Positions 12,061-19,777 of a stretch of DNA of 64,000 bases are shown piece after piece. The stretch is from Sphingomonas faeni (lineage in GTDB: Bacteria > Pseudomonadota > Alphaproteobacteria > Sphingomonadales > Sphingomonadaceae): NCBI RefSeq assembly GCF_023195535.1, contig NZ_JALPNF010000005.1:1-64000 (forward strand), read 5' to 3'. How positions within the stretch are numbered: position 1 is the stretch's first letter; each line of letters starts with the position of its first letter. The notes below the pieces were generated by a model that saw nothing but the letters and a program-made list of their open reading frames with translations, was not told the DNA's origin and ran no database searches. Position numbers and translations under genes: made by a program.

Positions 12061-13596
12061 ATGAGTGCATTCGGGCGTCGTAATGGCATGAGCGGGGGGC
12101 AAGCGGCCCGGCCCGCATTCGGCGTCGCCCGTCCCATGCAGGGCGGTGGCCCCGCGCCGCGGTCCGAACCCGAGGGCGGTGCGCAATTCCCGCCGATCGA
12201 CTCGTTGCCGATGCCCGGCGAATCCGACGGCTTCGGCCTCGGCACGATGCCCGCCGGCCAGATGGACGCGATGCAGCGGCTGTCCGATCGCCAGAATGCG
12301 AGCGGGGAAGCGGGCAACAGCCGAACCGAGGGCTTCGAACAGTCGATCCACAAGATCAAGGAACAGGTCCTCCCGCGCCTGCTCGAACGCGTCGACCCGG
12401 AAGCGGCGGCGACGCTCAACAAGGACGAACTGGCCGAGGAATTCCGCCCGATCATCGGCGAAGTGCTCGCCGAGCTGAAGCTGACGCTCAACCGCCGCGA
12501 ACAGTTCGCGCTGGAAAAGGTGCTGGTCGACGAGTTGCTCGGGCTCGGGCCGTTGGAAGAGCTGCTGGCCGATCCGAACATTACCGACATCATGGTGAAC
12601 GGCCCCGACCAGACCTATGTCGAGCGCAAGGGCAAACTCGAGCTCGCGCCGATCCAGTTCCGCGACGAGGAGCATCTGTTCCAGATCGCGCAGCGGATCG
12701 TGAACTCGGTCGGGCGCCGCGTCGACCAGACGTCCCCGCTCGCCGATGCGCGTTTGAAGGACGGGTCGCGCGTCAACGTGATCGTCCCGCCGCTATCGTT
12801 GCGCGGCACCGCGATCTCGATTCGTAAATTCTCCGCGAAACCGATCACGCTCGACATGATGGCGGGGTTCGGATCGATGTCGCCGAAGATGGCGACCGCG
12901 TTGAAGATCGCGGGGGCATCGCGCTTCAACGTGGTGATCTCGGGCGGTACCGGCTCGGGCAAGACGACGATGCTCAATGCCTTGTCGAAGATGATCGACC
13001 CCGGCGAGCGCGTGCTGACGATCGAGGATGCGGCCGAGCTTCGCCTGCAACAGCCGCACTGGCTGCCGCTCGAAACGCGGCCGGCCAATCTGGAGGGTCA
13101 GGGCGAGATCTCGATCCGCGATCTTGTGAAGAACGCGCTGCGTATGCGGCCGGACCGGATCATCCTGGGCGAAATTCGTGGGTCCGAGTGTTTCGACATG
13201 CTCGCGGCGATGAACACGGGTCACGACGGCTCGATGTGCACGCTCCACGCCAACTCCCCGCGTGAGGCGCTCGCCCGCATGGAGAACATGGTGATGATGT
13301 CGGACATCAAGGTGCCCAAGGAAGCGATCTCGCGGCAGATCGCGGACTCGGTCGAGCTGATCATCCAGGTGAAACGCCTGCGCGACGGCTCGCGCCGGGT
13401 GACCAACATCACCGAGGTGATCGGCATGGAGGGCCCGGTGATCGTCACGCAGGAGCTGTTCAAGTTCGAGTATATGGACGAGTCGGCGGACGGGAAGATC
13501 CTTGGGGAATACCGGTCGATGGGGCTCAGGCCGTACACGCTGGAGAAGGCCAAGCAGTTCGGGTTCGACCAGGCGTATCTGGAAGCGTGCCTGTAG
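12061..13596 (+). CDS. cpaF: CpaF/TadA-type secretion ATPase
   Basis: A 511-aa cytoplasmic ATPase of the type II/IV secretion superfamily. In Flp/Tad systems it drives pilus assembly. Visible are Walker A GGTGSGKT (295-302), the Walker B/Asp-box region with [12 protein letters not shown], and the His-box [16 protein letters not shown]. The N-terminal 100 residues are low-complexity and linker-like. The start at 12061 has GGGGA 7 nt upstream; an ATG 24 nt earlier has no such sequence. No other cpa/tad genes (pilin, secretin, TadB/C, CpaE) lie beside it here, so it is an orphan copy or one locus of a split system. Confidence 0.94.
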   Translation: MSAFGRRNGMSGGQAARPAFGVARPMQGGGPAPRSEPEGGAQFPPIDSLPMPGESDGFGLGTMPAGQMDAMQRLSDRQNASGEAGNSRTEGFEQSIHKIKEQVLPRLLERVDPEAAATLNKDELAEEFRPIIGEVLAELKLTLNRREQFALEKVLVDELLGLGPLEELLADPNITDIMVNGPDQTYVERKGKLELAPIQFRDEEHLFQIAQRIVNSVGRRVDQTSPLADARLKDGSRVNVIVPPLSLRGTAISIRKFSAKPITLDMMAGFGSMSPKMATALKIAGASRFNVVISGGTGSGKTTMLNALSKMIDPGERVLTIEDAAELRLQQPHWLPLETRPANLEGQGEISIRDLVKNALRMRPDRIILGEIRGSECFDMLAAMNTGHDGSMCTLHANSPREALARMENMVMMSDIKVPKEAISRQIADSVELIIQVKRLRDGSRRVTNITEVIGMEGPVIVTQELFKFEYMDESADGKILGEYRSMGLRPYTLEKAKQFGFDQAYLEACL

Positions 13597-13637
13597 GGGG
13601 CCTTGGCTCACGACAGTTCGCAGCATGCATGACGCCA

Positions 13638-13742
13638 CCACCCCGGCGAACGCCGGGGCCCAGTTGGAAAGGTGGCAATAACGAAGCGCCGTCCGACATC
13701 ATCACCGTCCCCCCAACTGGGCCCCGGCCTTCGCCGGGGTGG
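13638..13742. repeat. Palindromic element, family B
   Basis: Inverted arms CCACCCCGGCGAACGCCGGG and CCCGGCCTTCGCCGGGGTGG enclose a centre that shares GTTGGAAAGGTGGCAATAA with the copy at 6468-6571. It follows the cpaF stop and fills most of the 283-bp gap before the aspartyl protease gene. Confidence 0.9.
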
Positions 13743-13842
13743 AACAGCTTGGAGTGTCGTACGCCTTGATCGGCGGGCTGCTTGATCGGCGGCCTGCGGC
13801 GACCTTCGTCGGGTCTCGACCCCGCTTCGGCGACGCATCCGC

Positions 13843-13869
13843 TTGTACCGCTCCCGCGACCCGCTAGGG
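13843..13869 (+). promoter_or_regulatory. Candidate promoter of the aspartyl protease gene
   Basis: TTGTAC (13843-13848) and CTAGGG (13864-13869) are 15 nt apart and end 10 nt before the ATG at 13880. No Shine-Dalgarno is visible. The same TTGNNC/CTAGNG pair occurs at 33820-33847 and before the tRNA. Confidence 0.4.
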
Positions 13870-13879
13870 ACCACCGCAC

Positions 13880-15124
13880 ATGCGTCGTGCCCTTTTCGCC
13901 CTCGTCCCGCTGATCGCGGTCCTGTTCGTTTCCGCGCGCGAACCTGCGCCTGCACCATCGCCAGCTGATTCTACCGCCAATTCTACCGTCATCTCTCCTG
14001 CTGCCCGGGACCGCGGCACCTACACCCTCGCCCCCGACGCCGAGGCCCGCTGGATCCCGTTCGACCTGACCCCCGGTAACCAGATCCGCTTCACGATGCA
14101 GATCGACGGCCGCGACGTCACCGCGATCCTCGATACCGGCGTCAGCTATTCGTTGCTCGCCAAGGCCTCCCCCGCGGTCGACACCGCCAAGCTGGTCGCC
14201 GGCGGCAGCGCGACCGCGATCGGCGGATCGGTCGCCTTAGGCTGGATGCCTACCCGCAGCGTCGCGCTCGGCGGCCTCGCGCGGACCGGCGGCGGCGTGA
14301 CGGTCGCCGACCTGCCCGCGATCGCCACCGGCAGCGCGTCCGCGGTCGACCTGCTGGTCGGTGCCGACATGCTCGCCGGCCACGCGCTCGATATCGACTA
14401 TGCCGCCAAGCGCTTCCGCCTGCTCCGCTCCGGCCGCCTCCCGTTCAAGGGCGAGACCGCGCCGCTGCGCGTTTCCACCGAACGCAGCGTCTACGAAAGC
14501 GCGATCACGCTCGGGGGCCGACGGCTCGCGCCGATCGTGGTCGATACCGGCGACGGATCGTCGATCACCATCACGACGCCGGGATGGCAGGCGGCGAACC
14601 TAACGGCGCTGCGGACCACCAGCGCAATCTCGTTCGGGCTGGCCGGGGCGGCGGTGAGCGGTCTCGCGATCGTTCCCGAGCTCCGCGTCGGCGAGATGAT
14701 CGCGCACGATGCCGAAGTTCGGATCGAGCCCGCAGGCGGATTCTCACAGGCGATCGGCACCGCCGGTCGGATCGGCTCGGGCTTCCTCCAGAATTACCGC
14801 GTGCTGCTCGATCCCGGCGCCCGTCGGATGATATTGAGCCGCGGACCCAGGGCCGACCTGCCGCCGCCGCGTTCGACCAGCGGGTTGCTCATCGGCATCG
14901 AGAAGGACCGGCTGAAAGTCCTGCACGTCATGCGCGACGGCCCGGCGGCCGCGACCGGCTGGAAGGACGGCGACCTGATCTGCACGATCGACGGCACGCC
15001 GATCCGCGCCGACTATCCGACCAGTCCGATCGCGGCCTGGACTGCCGACAAACCTGGCCGTGTCGTGACGCTCGGCCTGTGCGACGGCACGACACGCACG
15101 CTCGAACTGACGCATTTTTATTAG
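13880..15124 (+). CDS. Exported aspartyl protease family protein with PDZ domain
   Basis: A 414-aa protein with an N-terminal hydrophobic signal or anchor (about 1-20). It has two DTG aspartyl-protease motifs, ILDTGVS (Asp85) and VVDTGDGS (Asp222), in repeated halves, as in clan AA proteases related to pepsin and retropepsins. A PDZ-like domain follows at the C-terminus (about 335-400; VMRDGPAAATGWKDGDLICT). It is predicted to act in the periplasm or at the membrane. The stop overlaps the AGGA Shine-Dalgarno of the membrane glycosyltransferase-like gene, which starts 8 nt later, so the two are translated together. Confidence 0.88.
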   Translation: MRRALFALVPLIAVLFVSAREPAPAPSPADSTANSTVISPAARDRGTYTLAPDAEARWIPFDLTPGNQIRFTMQIDGRDVTAILDTGVSYSLLAKASPAVDTAKLVAGGSATAIGGSVALGWMPTRSVALGGLARTGGGVTVADLPAIATGSASAVDLLVGADMLAGHALDIDYAAKRFRLLRSGRLPFKGETAPLRVSTERSVYESAITLGGRRLAPIVVDTGDGSSITITTPGWQAANLTALRTTSAISFGLAGAAVSGLAIVPELRVGEMIAHDAEVRIEPAGGFSQAIGTAGRIGSGFLQNYRVLLDPGARRMILSRGPRADLPPPRSTSGLLIGIEKDRLKVLHVMRDGPAAATGWKDGDLICTIDGTPIRADYPTSPIAAWTADKPGRVVTLGLCDGTTRTLELTHFY

Positions 15125-15132
15125 GACGATCC

Positions 15133-16575
15133 ATGTTTAGTCTGCGTCACCGATCGGGGCAGGCCATCGTCCTGCTCCTCCTTGCCCTCGCCCTCCGCAG
15201 CCCGTTCTTCGGCAACCAGGTGATCCATAGCGACGAGCAATTCTACCTGCTGGTCGGCGATCGCCTGCTGCAGGGTGCATGGCCGTTCGTCGACATCTTC
15301 GATCGCAAGCCGGTCGGGCTGTTCCTGATCTTCGCTGCTATCCGCAGCGTCGGCGGCGACGGCGTGCTGATGTACCAGCTCGCCGCGACGCTCGTTGCCG
15401 CGGGCACCGCATGGCTCGTCGGTCGGATCGTCGACCGCCTCGGCCCCACGGGCGCGAGCCCGGTGGCGAGCCTGGGCGCGGGGCTGATCTATCTCGTCTG
15501 GATCGTCGTGTTCGACGGCGCGGGCGGACAATCGGCAATATGGGGCAACACGCTGATGGCGGCGGCGGCGCTGGTGGTGCTCGATACAACGCGCGACCCG
15601 CGGCATATCAGCCTGCGCGGCGCCGCGGCGATGCTGCTGATCGGCATCGCCATGCAGGTCAAGTACACCGCGATGTTCGAGGGGATCTTCTTCGGCCTGA
15701 CGCTGCTGTGGACCGCGCATCGCGATGGCCGATCGATCGGCCGACTGGCGGCCGACGCCGGCCTGTGGATCGGTGCGGCACTGCTGCCGACCGCGCTTGC
15801 CTGGGCCGTCTATGCCGCGGCCGGCCACGGCGATGCCTTCGTCTTCGCGAACTTCCTCTCGATCTTCGGGCAGCAGGACGACGACACGCTGCGCTCCAAT
15901 CTCCTGAAGCTGCTTGGCGGGATCGGCCTCAGCTTGCCGCTCGCCTGGCTGGCGTGGCGTGGCCGACGGGCCGGCGGCTTCGCGCTCGGATGGGTCGCCG
16001 CCGCGGTGATCGCGATCCTGATCATGCACACGTTCGAGCTGCTCTACATGCTGCCGCTCGCGCTGCCGCTGTCGGTCGCCGCCGGCACGGGACTTGCCGG
16101 GCCGACCGTCCGCACGACCATATTTCGCCTTGCCGCAATACTCGCGTTCGGTGCGCTCGCCGCGACCATCCTGACGAGCATCCGCGTCGGACGGCGCGGT
16201 AACGCACGGCAGATAGCCCAACTCGTCCAGCTGATCGGCCAGCATCCGCGAGGCTGCATGTTCGCCTATGGCAGCGAACCGATCCTCTATTTTCTCACCC
16301 GGTCCTGCCTACCGACGCCCTATATCTTCCGCAGCCATCTGGGCCAGACGACCGAGTCGCATGGTACGGGGGTCGATCCGGTCGCCGAAGTCACGCGACT
16401 GCTCGCGGCCCGTCCGGGCGTGATCGTCGTGCGCGCGCCCAAACCGAGCACGAACCTCGCGACCCAAGCGCTGGTTCTTCGCGCGATCGCGATGCGCTAT
16501 CGGCTGGTCGGTTCGGTAAAGATCGGCGAGTTGCCCCAGAGCGTCTATCGCCTACGGACGGACGCTCGCCGCTGA
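15133..16575 (+). CDS. Multi-pass membrane protein, glycosyltransferase family 39/ArnT-like
   Basis: A 480-aa protein with about ten hydrophobic segments. After the first membrane segment comes HSDEQFYLLVGDRLLQG with a nearby FDRKPVGLFLIF, the acidic and Asp-Arg-Lys-Pro pattern of polyprenyl-phosphate-dependent glycosyltransferases (GT-C fold). These use a lipid-linked sugar on the periplasmic face to modify lipids or proteins. The acceptor cannot be inferred. AGGA is 6 nt before the ATG and overlaps the stop of the preceding protease gene. The longer open frame upstream is antisense/out-of-frame to that gene and was rejected. Confidence 0.85.
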   Translation: MFSLRHRSGQAIVLLLLALALRSPFFGNQVIHSDEQFYLLVGDRLLQGAWPFVDIFDRKPVGLFLIFAAIRSVGGDGVLMYQLAATLVAAGTAWLVGRIVDRLGPTGASPVASLGAGLIYLVWIVVFDGAGGQSAIWGNTLMAAAALVVLDTTRDPRHISLRGAAAMLLIGIAMQVKYTAMFEGIFFGLTLLWTAHRDGRSIGRLAADAGLWIGAALLPTALAWAVYAAAGHGDAFVFANFLSIFGQQDDDTLRSNLLKLLGGIGLSLPLAWLAWRGRRAGGFALGWVAAAVIAILIMHTFELLYMLPLALPLSVAAGTGLAGPTVRTTIFRLAAILAFGALAATILTSIRVGRRGNARQIAQLVQLIGQHPRGCMFAYGSEPILYFLTRSCLPTPYIFRSHLGQTTESHGTGVDPVAEVTRLLAARPGVIVVRAPKPSTNLATQALVLRAIAMRYRLVGSVKIGELPQSVYRLRTDARR

Positions 16576-16588
16576 CGACGCTGAAAGC

Positions 16589-16774
16589 TCAGGTCTTGAA
16601 CGCCAGTCCGACCGTGACGGCCAATGCGATCAGCGCGAGCATCTGGACGGTCGGCCAGTCCACCCAGCCGACCGAATCCGGATCGCGCCGCCGTCGCCGG
16701 CGTCGCTCGCCGAGCCCGGCAACGACCGCCAGCGCGGCCAGGCCGCCGCTCGCACTCCACAACACCGGCCCCAT
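16589..16774 (-). CDS. Small two-helix membrane protein downstream of phaR
   Basis: The 61-aa product has two hydrophobic stretches (WSASGGLAALAVVAGLG and VQMLALIALAVTVGLAF) separated by an Arg-rich cluster and DPDSVGWVDWP. It starts 16 nt after the phaR stop in the same direction, so it is probably co-transcribed. A weak GGA lies close to the ATG. Function unknown; the clean membrane topology argues for a real gene, but no homologue can be checked here. Confidence 0.6.
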   Translation of the reverse strand: MGPVLWSASGGLAALAVVAGLGERRRRRRRDPDSVGWVDWPTVQMLALIALAVTVGLAFKT

Positions 16775-16790
16775 CGTCCAGCCCGATCCG

Positions 16791-17327
16791 TCAGCCGAGC
16801 TTCTCGACCTTTTCCTGCAATTTAGCGAGTTCGGTGCGCAGCGCCGCGATCTCGTCGTCCTTGCTGGCGGCGGGTGCGGGGGTGGCCGGGTTCATCGCCT
16901 GCGCGGCGACGTCGAACATCGCGAGATTGCGCTTGGCGAGATCGGCGAACGGCGAATTGGCGAACGCACCCTCGACCGCGGACTTGAACTGGTCGTGATT
17001 GCGACGGAAGCTGTCCATCGACGCCTCGAGATAGCCCGGCACCATCGTCTGCATCGAGTCGCCGTACATCGAGATCAGCTGGCGCAGGAAATTCACCGGC
17101 ATCATCGTCTCGCCGCGACTCTCCTCCTCCATGATGATCTGGGTGAGGACGTTGTGGGTGATGTCCTCGTCGGTCTTCGCGTCGACCACCTTGAAGTCGC
17201 GGCCCTCGCGAGTCATCGTCGCCAGATGATCGAGCGTGATGTAGGATGAGGTCTCGGTGTTATAGAGCCGCCTGTTGGCGTATTTCTTGATAATGACGAT
17301 TCCGTCGGCAGCCGGTTGCTTCTTCAT
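16791..17327 (-). CDS. phaR: Polyhydroxyalkanoate synthesis repressor PhaR
   Basis: A 178-aa DNA-binding regulator. The N-terminal PHB/PHA accumulation regulator domain is clear: IIKKYANRRLYNTETSSYITL and the following region with HNVLTQIIMEEE. The C-terminus ends in a short coiled coil. In this family PhaR represses phasin and PHA genes and is released by binding polymer granules. GGGGGA lies just before the ATG. Its start codon is only 14 bp from that of the divergent PHA-synthase-like gene. Confidence 0.94.
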   Translation of the reverse strand: MKKQPAADGIVIIKKYANRRLYNTETSSYITLDHLATMTREGRDFKVVDAKTDEDITHNVLTQIIMEEESRGETMMPVNFLRQLISMYGDSMQTMVPGYLEASMDSFRRNHDQFKSAVEGAFANSPFADLAKRNLAMFDVAAQAMNPATPAPAASKDDEIAALRTELAKLQEKVEKLG

Positions 17328-17341
17328 GGATCCCCCGTCTT

Positions 17342-18400
17342 ATGTTTGAAACGGAGGCTACAGTCTTTGATGACGCACCGCAACAAGGTCCGAGGCCCTT
17401 ACCCTTGTTCCTTAACGTGCTGCGCAGCGAGACCGCAGCATCGCCCGAACGGATGGCCCGCGCGCTAGCCGGATTGCGCGCCTATCAGGCCGCACCACGA
17501 GAGCAGCGCGCCGATCCGATGCCCGCGATCCACCGCGCGGGGCGGGTTTCGCTGCGCGATTACGGTGGCAGCGGACGGCCGGTAGTGTTCGTTCCGTCGC
17601 TGATAAACCCGCCCAACATCCTCGACCATTCGCCCGAGTCTTCGCTGGTGCGGTGGATCGCCGCGCAGGGTGTTCACGCGTGGCTGGTCGATTGGGGAGC
17701 GCCCGGCAGCGAAGATCGCGACCTCGATCTGGCGGCGCATGTCGAGCGGCTGCTGGTGCCGTTGCCGCGGGCGCTGGACGAACCGCCGGTGCTGGTCGGC
17801 TATTGCCTCGGCGGCACGCTTGCGCTCGGTGCCGCGGCGATCACGCCCGTAGCCGGAGTCGCGACGATCGCCGCGCCGTGGCACTTCGCGGGCTATGGCG
17901 AAGGTCGGTCCGCGCTTGCCGCCACCTGGGCAGCAGTCCAGCCCGCCGCGGCGATGCTCGGCGTGCTGCCGATGGAAGTCCTGCAAGCCGGATTCTGGCA
18001 ACTCGATCCCGCGCGTACGATCGCAAAATACGAAGCGTTCGCCGACCTCGCCCCCGACAGCGACGCGGCACGCGCGTTCGTCCGACTCGAGGATTGGGCG
18101 AACGCCGGCGCGCCCCTCCCCTATGCGGCTGCCGCCTCGCTGTTCGAAGACTGCATCGCCGATGACCTGCCCGGCAAAGGAGAATGGACGATCGCCGGCA
18201 CCCGAGTGGATCCGCTCGCGCTCCCCTGCCCTACGGTCGAGTTCGTCTCGCTTAGCGACCGAATCGTCCCCGCCGCCACCGCGATCGGGCTTGCCGACCG
18301 TCGCGATCTCGGTGCGGGCCATGTCGGCATGATCGTCGGCCGGTCCGCCCGCGCGCGGCTCTGGGAACCGCTCGCCAACTGGATCGCCGCGCTCGACTGA
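17342..18400 (+). CDS. PHA-synthase-like alpha/beta hydrolase
   Basis: A 352-aa alpha/beta-fold protein. The nucleophile elbow is GYCLGG with Cys155, as in PHA synthases rather than the Ser of lipases. Asp lies in SLSDRIVP and His in GAGHVGMIVG. The length is that of class III PhaC catalytic subunits (about 355 aa), but the N-terminus is unusual, no phaE is adjacent, and a non-polymerising hydrolase role is possible. It is divergent from phaR and 33 nt upstream of the thiolase gene. The ATG at 17342 lacks a Shine-Dalgarno and leaves only 14 bp to phaR, so the start is uncertain. Confidence 0.8.
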   Translation: MFETEATVFDDAPQQGPRPLPLFLNVLRSETAASPERMARALAGLRAYQAAPREQRADPMPAIHRAGRVSLRDYGGSGRPVVFVPSLINPPNILDHSPESSLVRWIAAQGVHAWLVDWGAPGSEDRDLDLAAHVERLLVPLPRALDEPPVLVGYCLGGTLALGAAAITPVAGVATIAAPWHFAGYGEGRSALAATWAAVQPAAAMLGVLPMEVLQAGFWQLDPARTIAKYEAFADLAPDSDAARAFVRLEDWANAGAPLPYAAAASLFEDCIADDLPGKGEWTIAGTRVDPLALPCPTVEFVSLSDRIVPAATAIGLADRRDLGAGHVGMIVGRSARARLWEPLANWIAALD

Positions 18401-18433
18401 CCTACATGGGGTCCAAACATAAAGGATCCCGCC

Positions 18434-19621
18434 ATGACCGACCTGAACCCGAACGACGTCGTCATCACCGCTGCGAAGCGCACGCCCGTCGGCAGCTTCC
18501 TTGGGGCCTTCGCCACCACGCCGGCGCACGAACTCGGACGCATCGCGATCGAAGCCGCGCTCGAACAGGCGGGCGTCGCCGGCGAGGACGTCTCCGAAGT
18601 GATCCTCGGCCAGGTCCTGACCGCCGCGCAAGGTCAGAACCCCGCGCGCCAGGCGTCGATGGCGGCGGGCGTGCCGAAGGAAATTCCGGCCTGGGGGGTC
18701 AACCAGGTCTGCGGCTCGGGCCTGCGCGCGGTCGCGCTCGCAGCCCAGGCGATCCAGACCGGCGACGCGACCATCGTCGTCGCCGGCGGCCAGGAATCGA
18801 TGTCGCTCTCCGCGCACGCGCAGTCGATCCGCGGCGGCCAGAAGATGGGCAATCTCAGCCTCGTCGACACGATGGTCAGCGACGGCCTGACCGACGTCTT
18901 CAACGGCTATCATATGGGCATCACCGCGGAGAATCTCGCCGAGCAATATCAGGTCACGCGCGGCGAACAGGACGCCTTCTCGGTCGCATCGCAAAACAAG
19001 GCCGAGGCCGCGCGCGGTTCCGGCCGCTTCAAGTACGAGATCGCACCCGTCACGATCAAGGGCCGCAAGGGCGACACCATCGTTGCCGACGACGAATACA
19101 TCCGCGCCGGCGCCACGATCGAGAGCGTCTCGGGCGTGAAGCCAGCGTTCAAGAAGGACGGCACGGTCACAGCCGCCAACGCGAGCGGCCTCAACGACGG
19201 CGCCGCCGCGCTGGTGATGATGCGCCGCGACGAAGCCGAACGCCGCGGTTCGACGGTCCTCGCGACGATCAGGAGCTGGGCGTCGGCGGGCGTCGACCCG
19301 TCGATCATGGGAATCGGTCCTGTCCCCGCGACCAAGCGCGCGCTCGAAAAGGCCGGCTGGACGCTCGCCGACCTCGACCTGATCGAAGCCAACGAAGCCT
19401 TCGCAGCGCAGGCGCTGTCGGTCGGCAAGGAACTCGGCTGGGACGCGAGCAAGGTCAACGTCAACGGCGGCGCGATCGCGATCGGCCACCCGATCGGCGC
19501 GAGCGGCGCGCGCGTCCTGACGACCCTGATCTACGAAATGCAAAAGCGCGATGCGAAACGCGGATTGGCGACGCTGTGCATCGGTGGCGGCATGGGCATC
19601 GCTATGTGTCTGGAACGATGA
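18434..19621 (+). CDS. phaA: Acetyl-CoA acetyltransferase (thiolase)
   Basis: A 395-aa thiolase that condenses two acetyl-CoA to acetoacetyl-CoA or works in reverse. Catalytic residues are visible: Cys93 in NQVCGSG, His in [10 protein letters not shown] and the C-terminal Cys in [13 protein letters not shown]. Its place beside phaR and a PHA-synthase-like gene suggests the biosynthetic PhaA role, although the same sequence type also serves in acetoacetate degradation (atoB). AAGGA lies 8 nt before the ATG. No phaB reductase is adjacent. Confidence 0.93.
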   Translation: MTDLNPNDVVITAAKRTPVGSFLGAFATTPAHELGRIAIEAALEQAGVAGEDVSEVILGQVLTAAQGQNPARQASMAAGVPKEIPAWGVNQVCGSGLRAVALAAQAIQTGDATIVVAGGQESMSLSAHAQSIRGGQKMGNLSLVDTMVSDGLTDVFNGYHMGITAENLAEQYQVTRGEQDAFSVASQNKAEAARGSGRFKYEIAPVTIKGRKGDTIVADDEYIRAGATIESVSGVKPAFKKDGTVTAANASGLNDGAAALVMMRRDEAERRGSTVLATIRSWASAGVDPSIMGIGPVPATKRALEKAGWTLADLDLIEANEAFAAQALSVGKELGWDASKVNVNGGAIAIGHPIGASGARVLTTLIYEMQKRDAKRGLATLCIGGGMGIAMCLER

Positions 19622-19655
19622 CGCAATAAAACGGGATATGTCACCGACGATGCAT

Positions 19656-19673
19656 TGTGACGGTTTTGTCACA
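19656..19673. promoter_or_regulatory. Perfect dyad TGTGAC-N6-GTCACA
   Basis: TGTGAC (19656-19661) and GTCACA (19668-19673) are perfect inverted arms around GGTTTT, between the thiolase stop and the TonB receptor start. The half-site spacing (TGTGA-N8-TCACA) is 2 bp longer than a classical CRP site. A related dyad precedes atpH (5593-5610). It may be an operator or a transcript-end hairpin of the thiolase gene. Confidence 0.4.
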
Positions 19674-19748
19674 TGATTGCGTAAAAAGGTGCCCCTGGTG
19701 CCGTCGTTATGAACAGAACCTTGCGGAACTGACACGAACCGGTTTCAA

Positions 19749-19771
19749 TGCCCCATCGAAAAAACGGGGCA
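19749..19771 (+). promoter_or_regulatory. Hairpin just upstream of the TonB receptor start
   Basis: TGCCCC (19749-19754) can pair with GGGGCA (19766-19771) across an A-rich 11-nt loop. The 3' arm holds the only G-rich stretch before the ATG at 19778, so folding would hide the possible ribosome-binding site. Inference from sequence only. Confidence 0.35.
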
Positions 19772-19777
19772 ATAAAC

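Noticed and set aside
9155..12064. 969-codon open frame on the plus strand
   Set aside because: It is antisense to two well-supported exported protease genes and is Arg/Asp/Gly-rich low-complexity sequence, as expected for a shadow frame in GC-rich DNA.
17465..18434. Complete PHA operon (phaCAB)
   Set aside because: No phaB reductase is present and the synthase-like protein may not be a polymerase, so the cluster is described as PHA-related only.
18406..19629. 407-codon plus-strand frame over the thiolase
   Set aside because: Out of phase with the thiolase, whose catalytic motifs are all intact; composition is Arg/Gly-rich.
17465..19735. 756-codon open frame on the minus strand
   Set aside because: It is antisense to the PHA-synthase-like and thiolase genes, with shadow-type composition.
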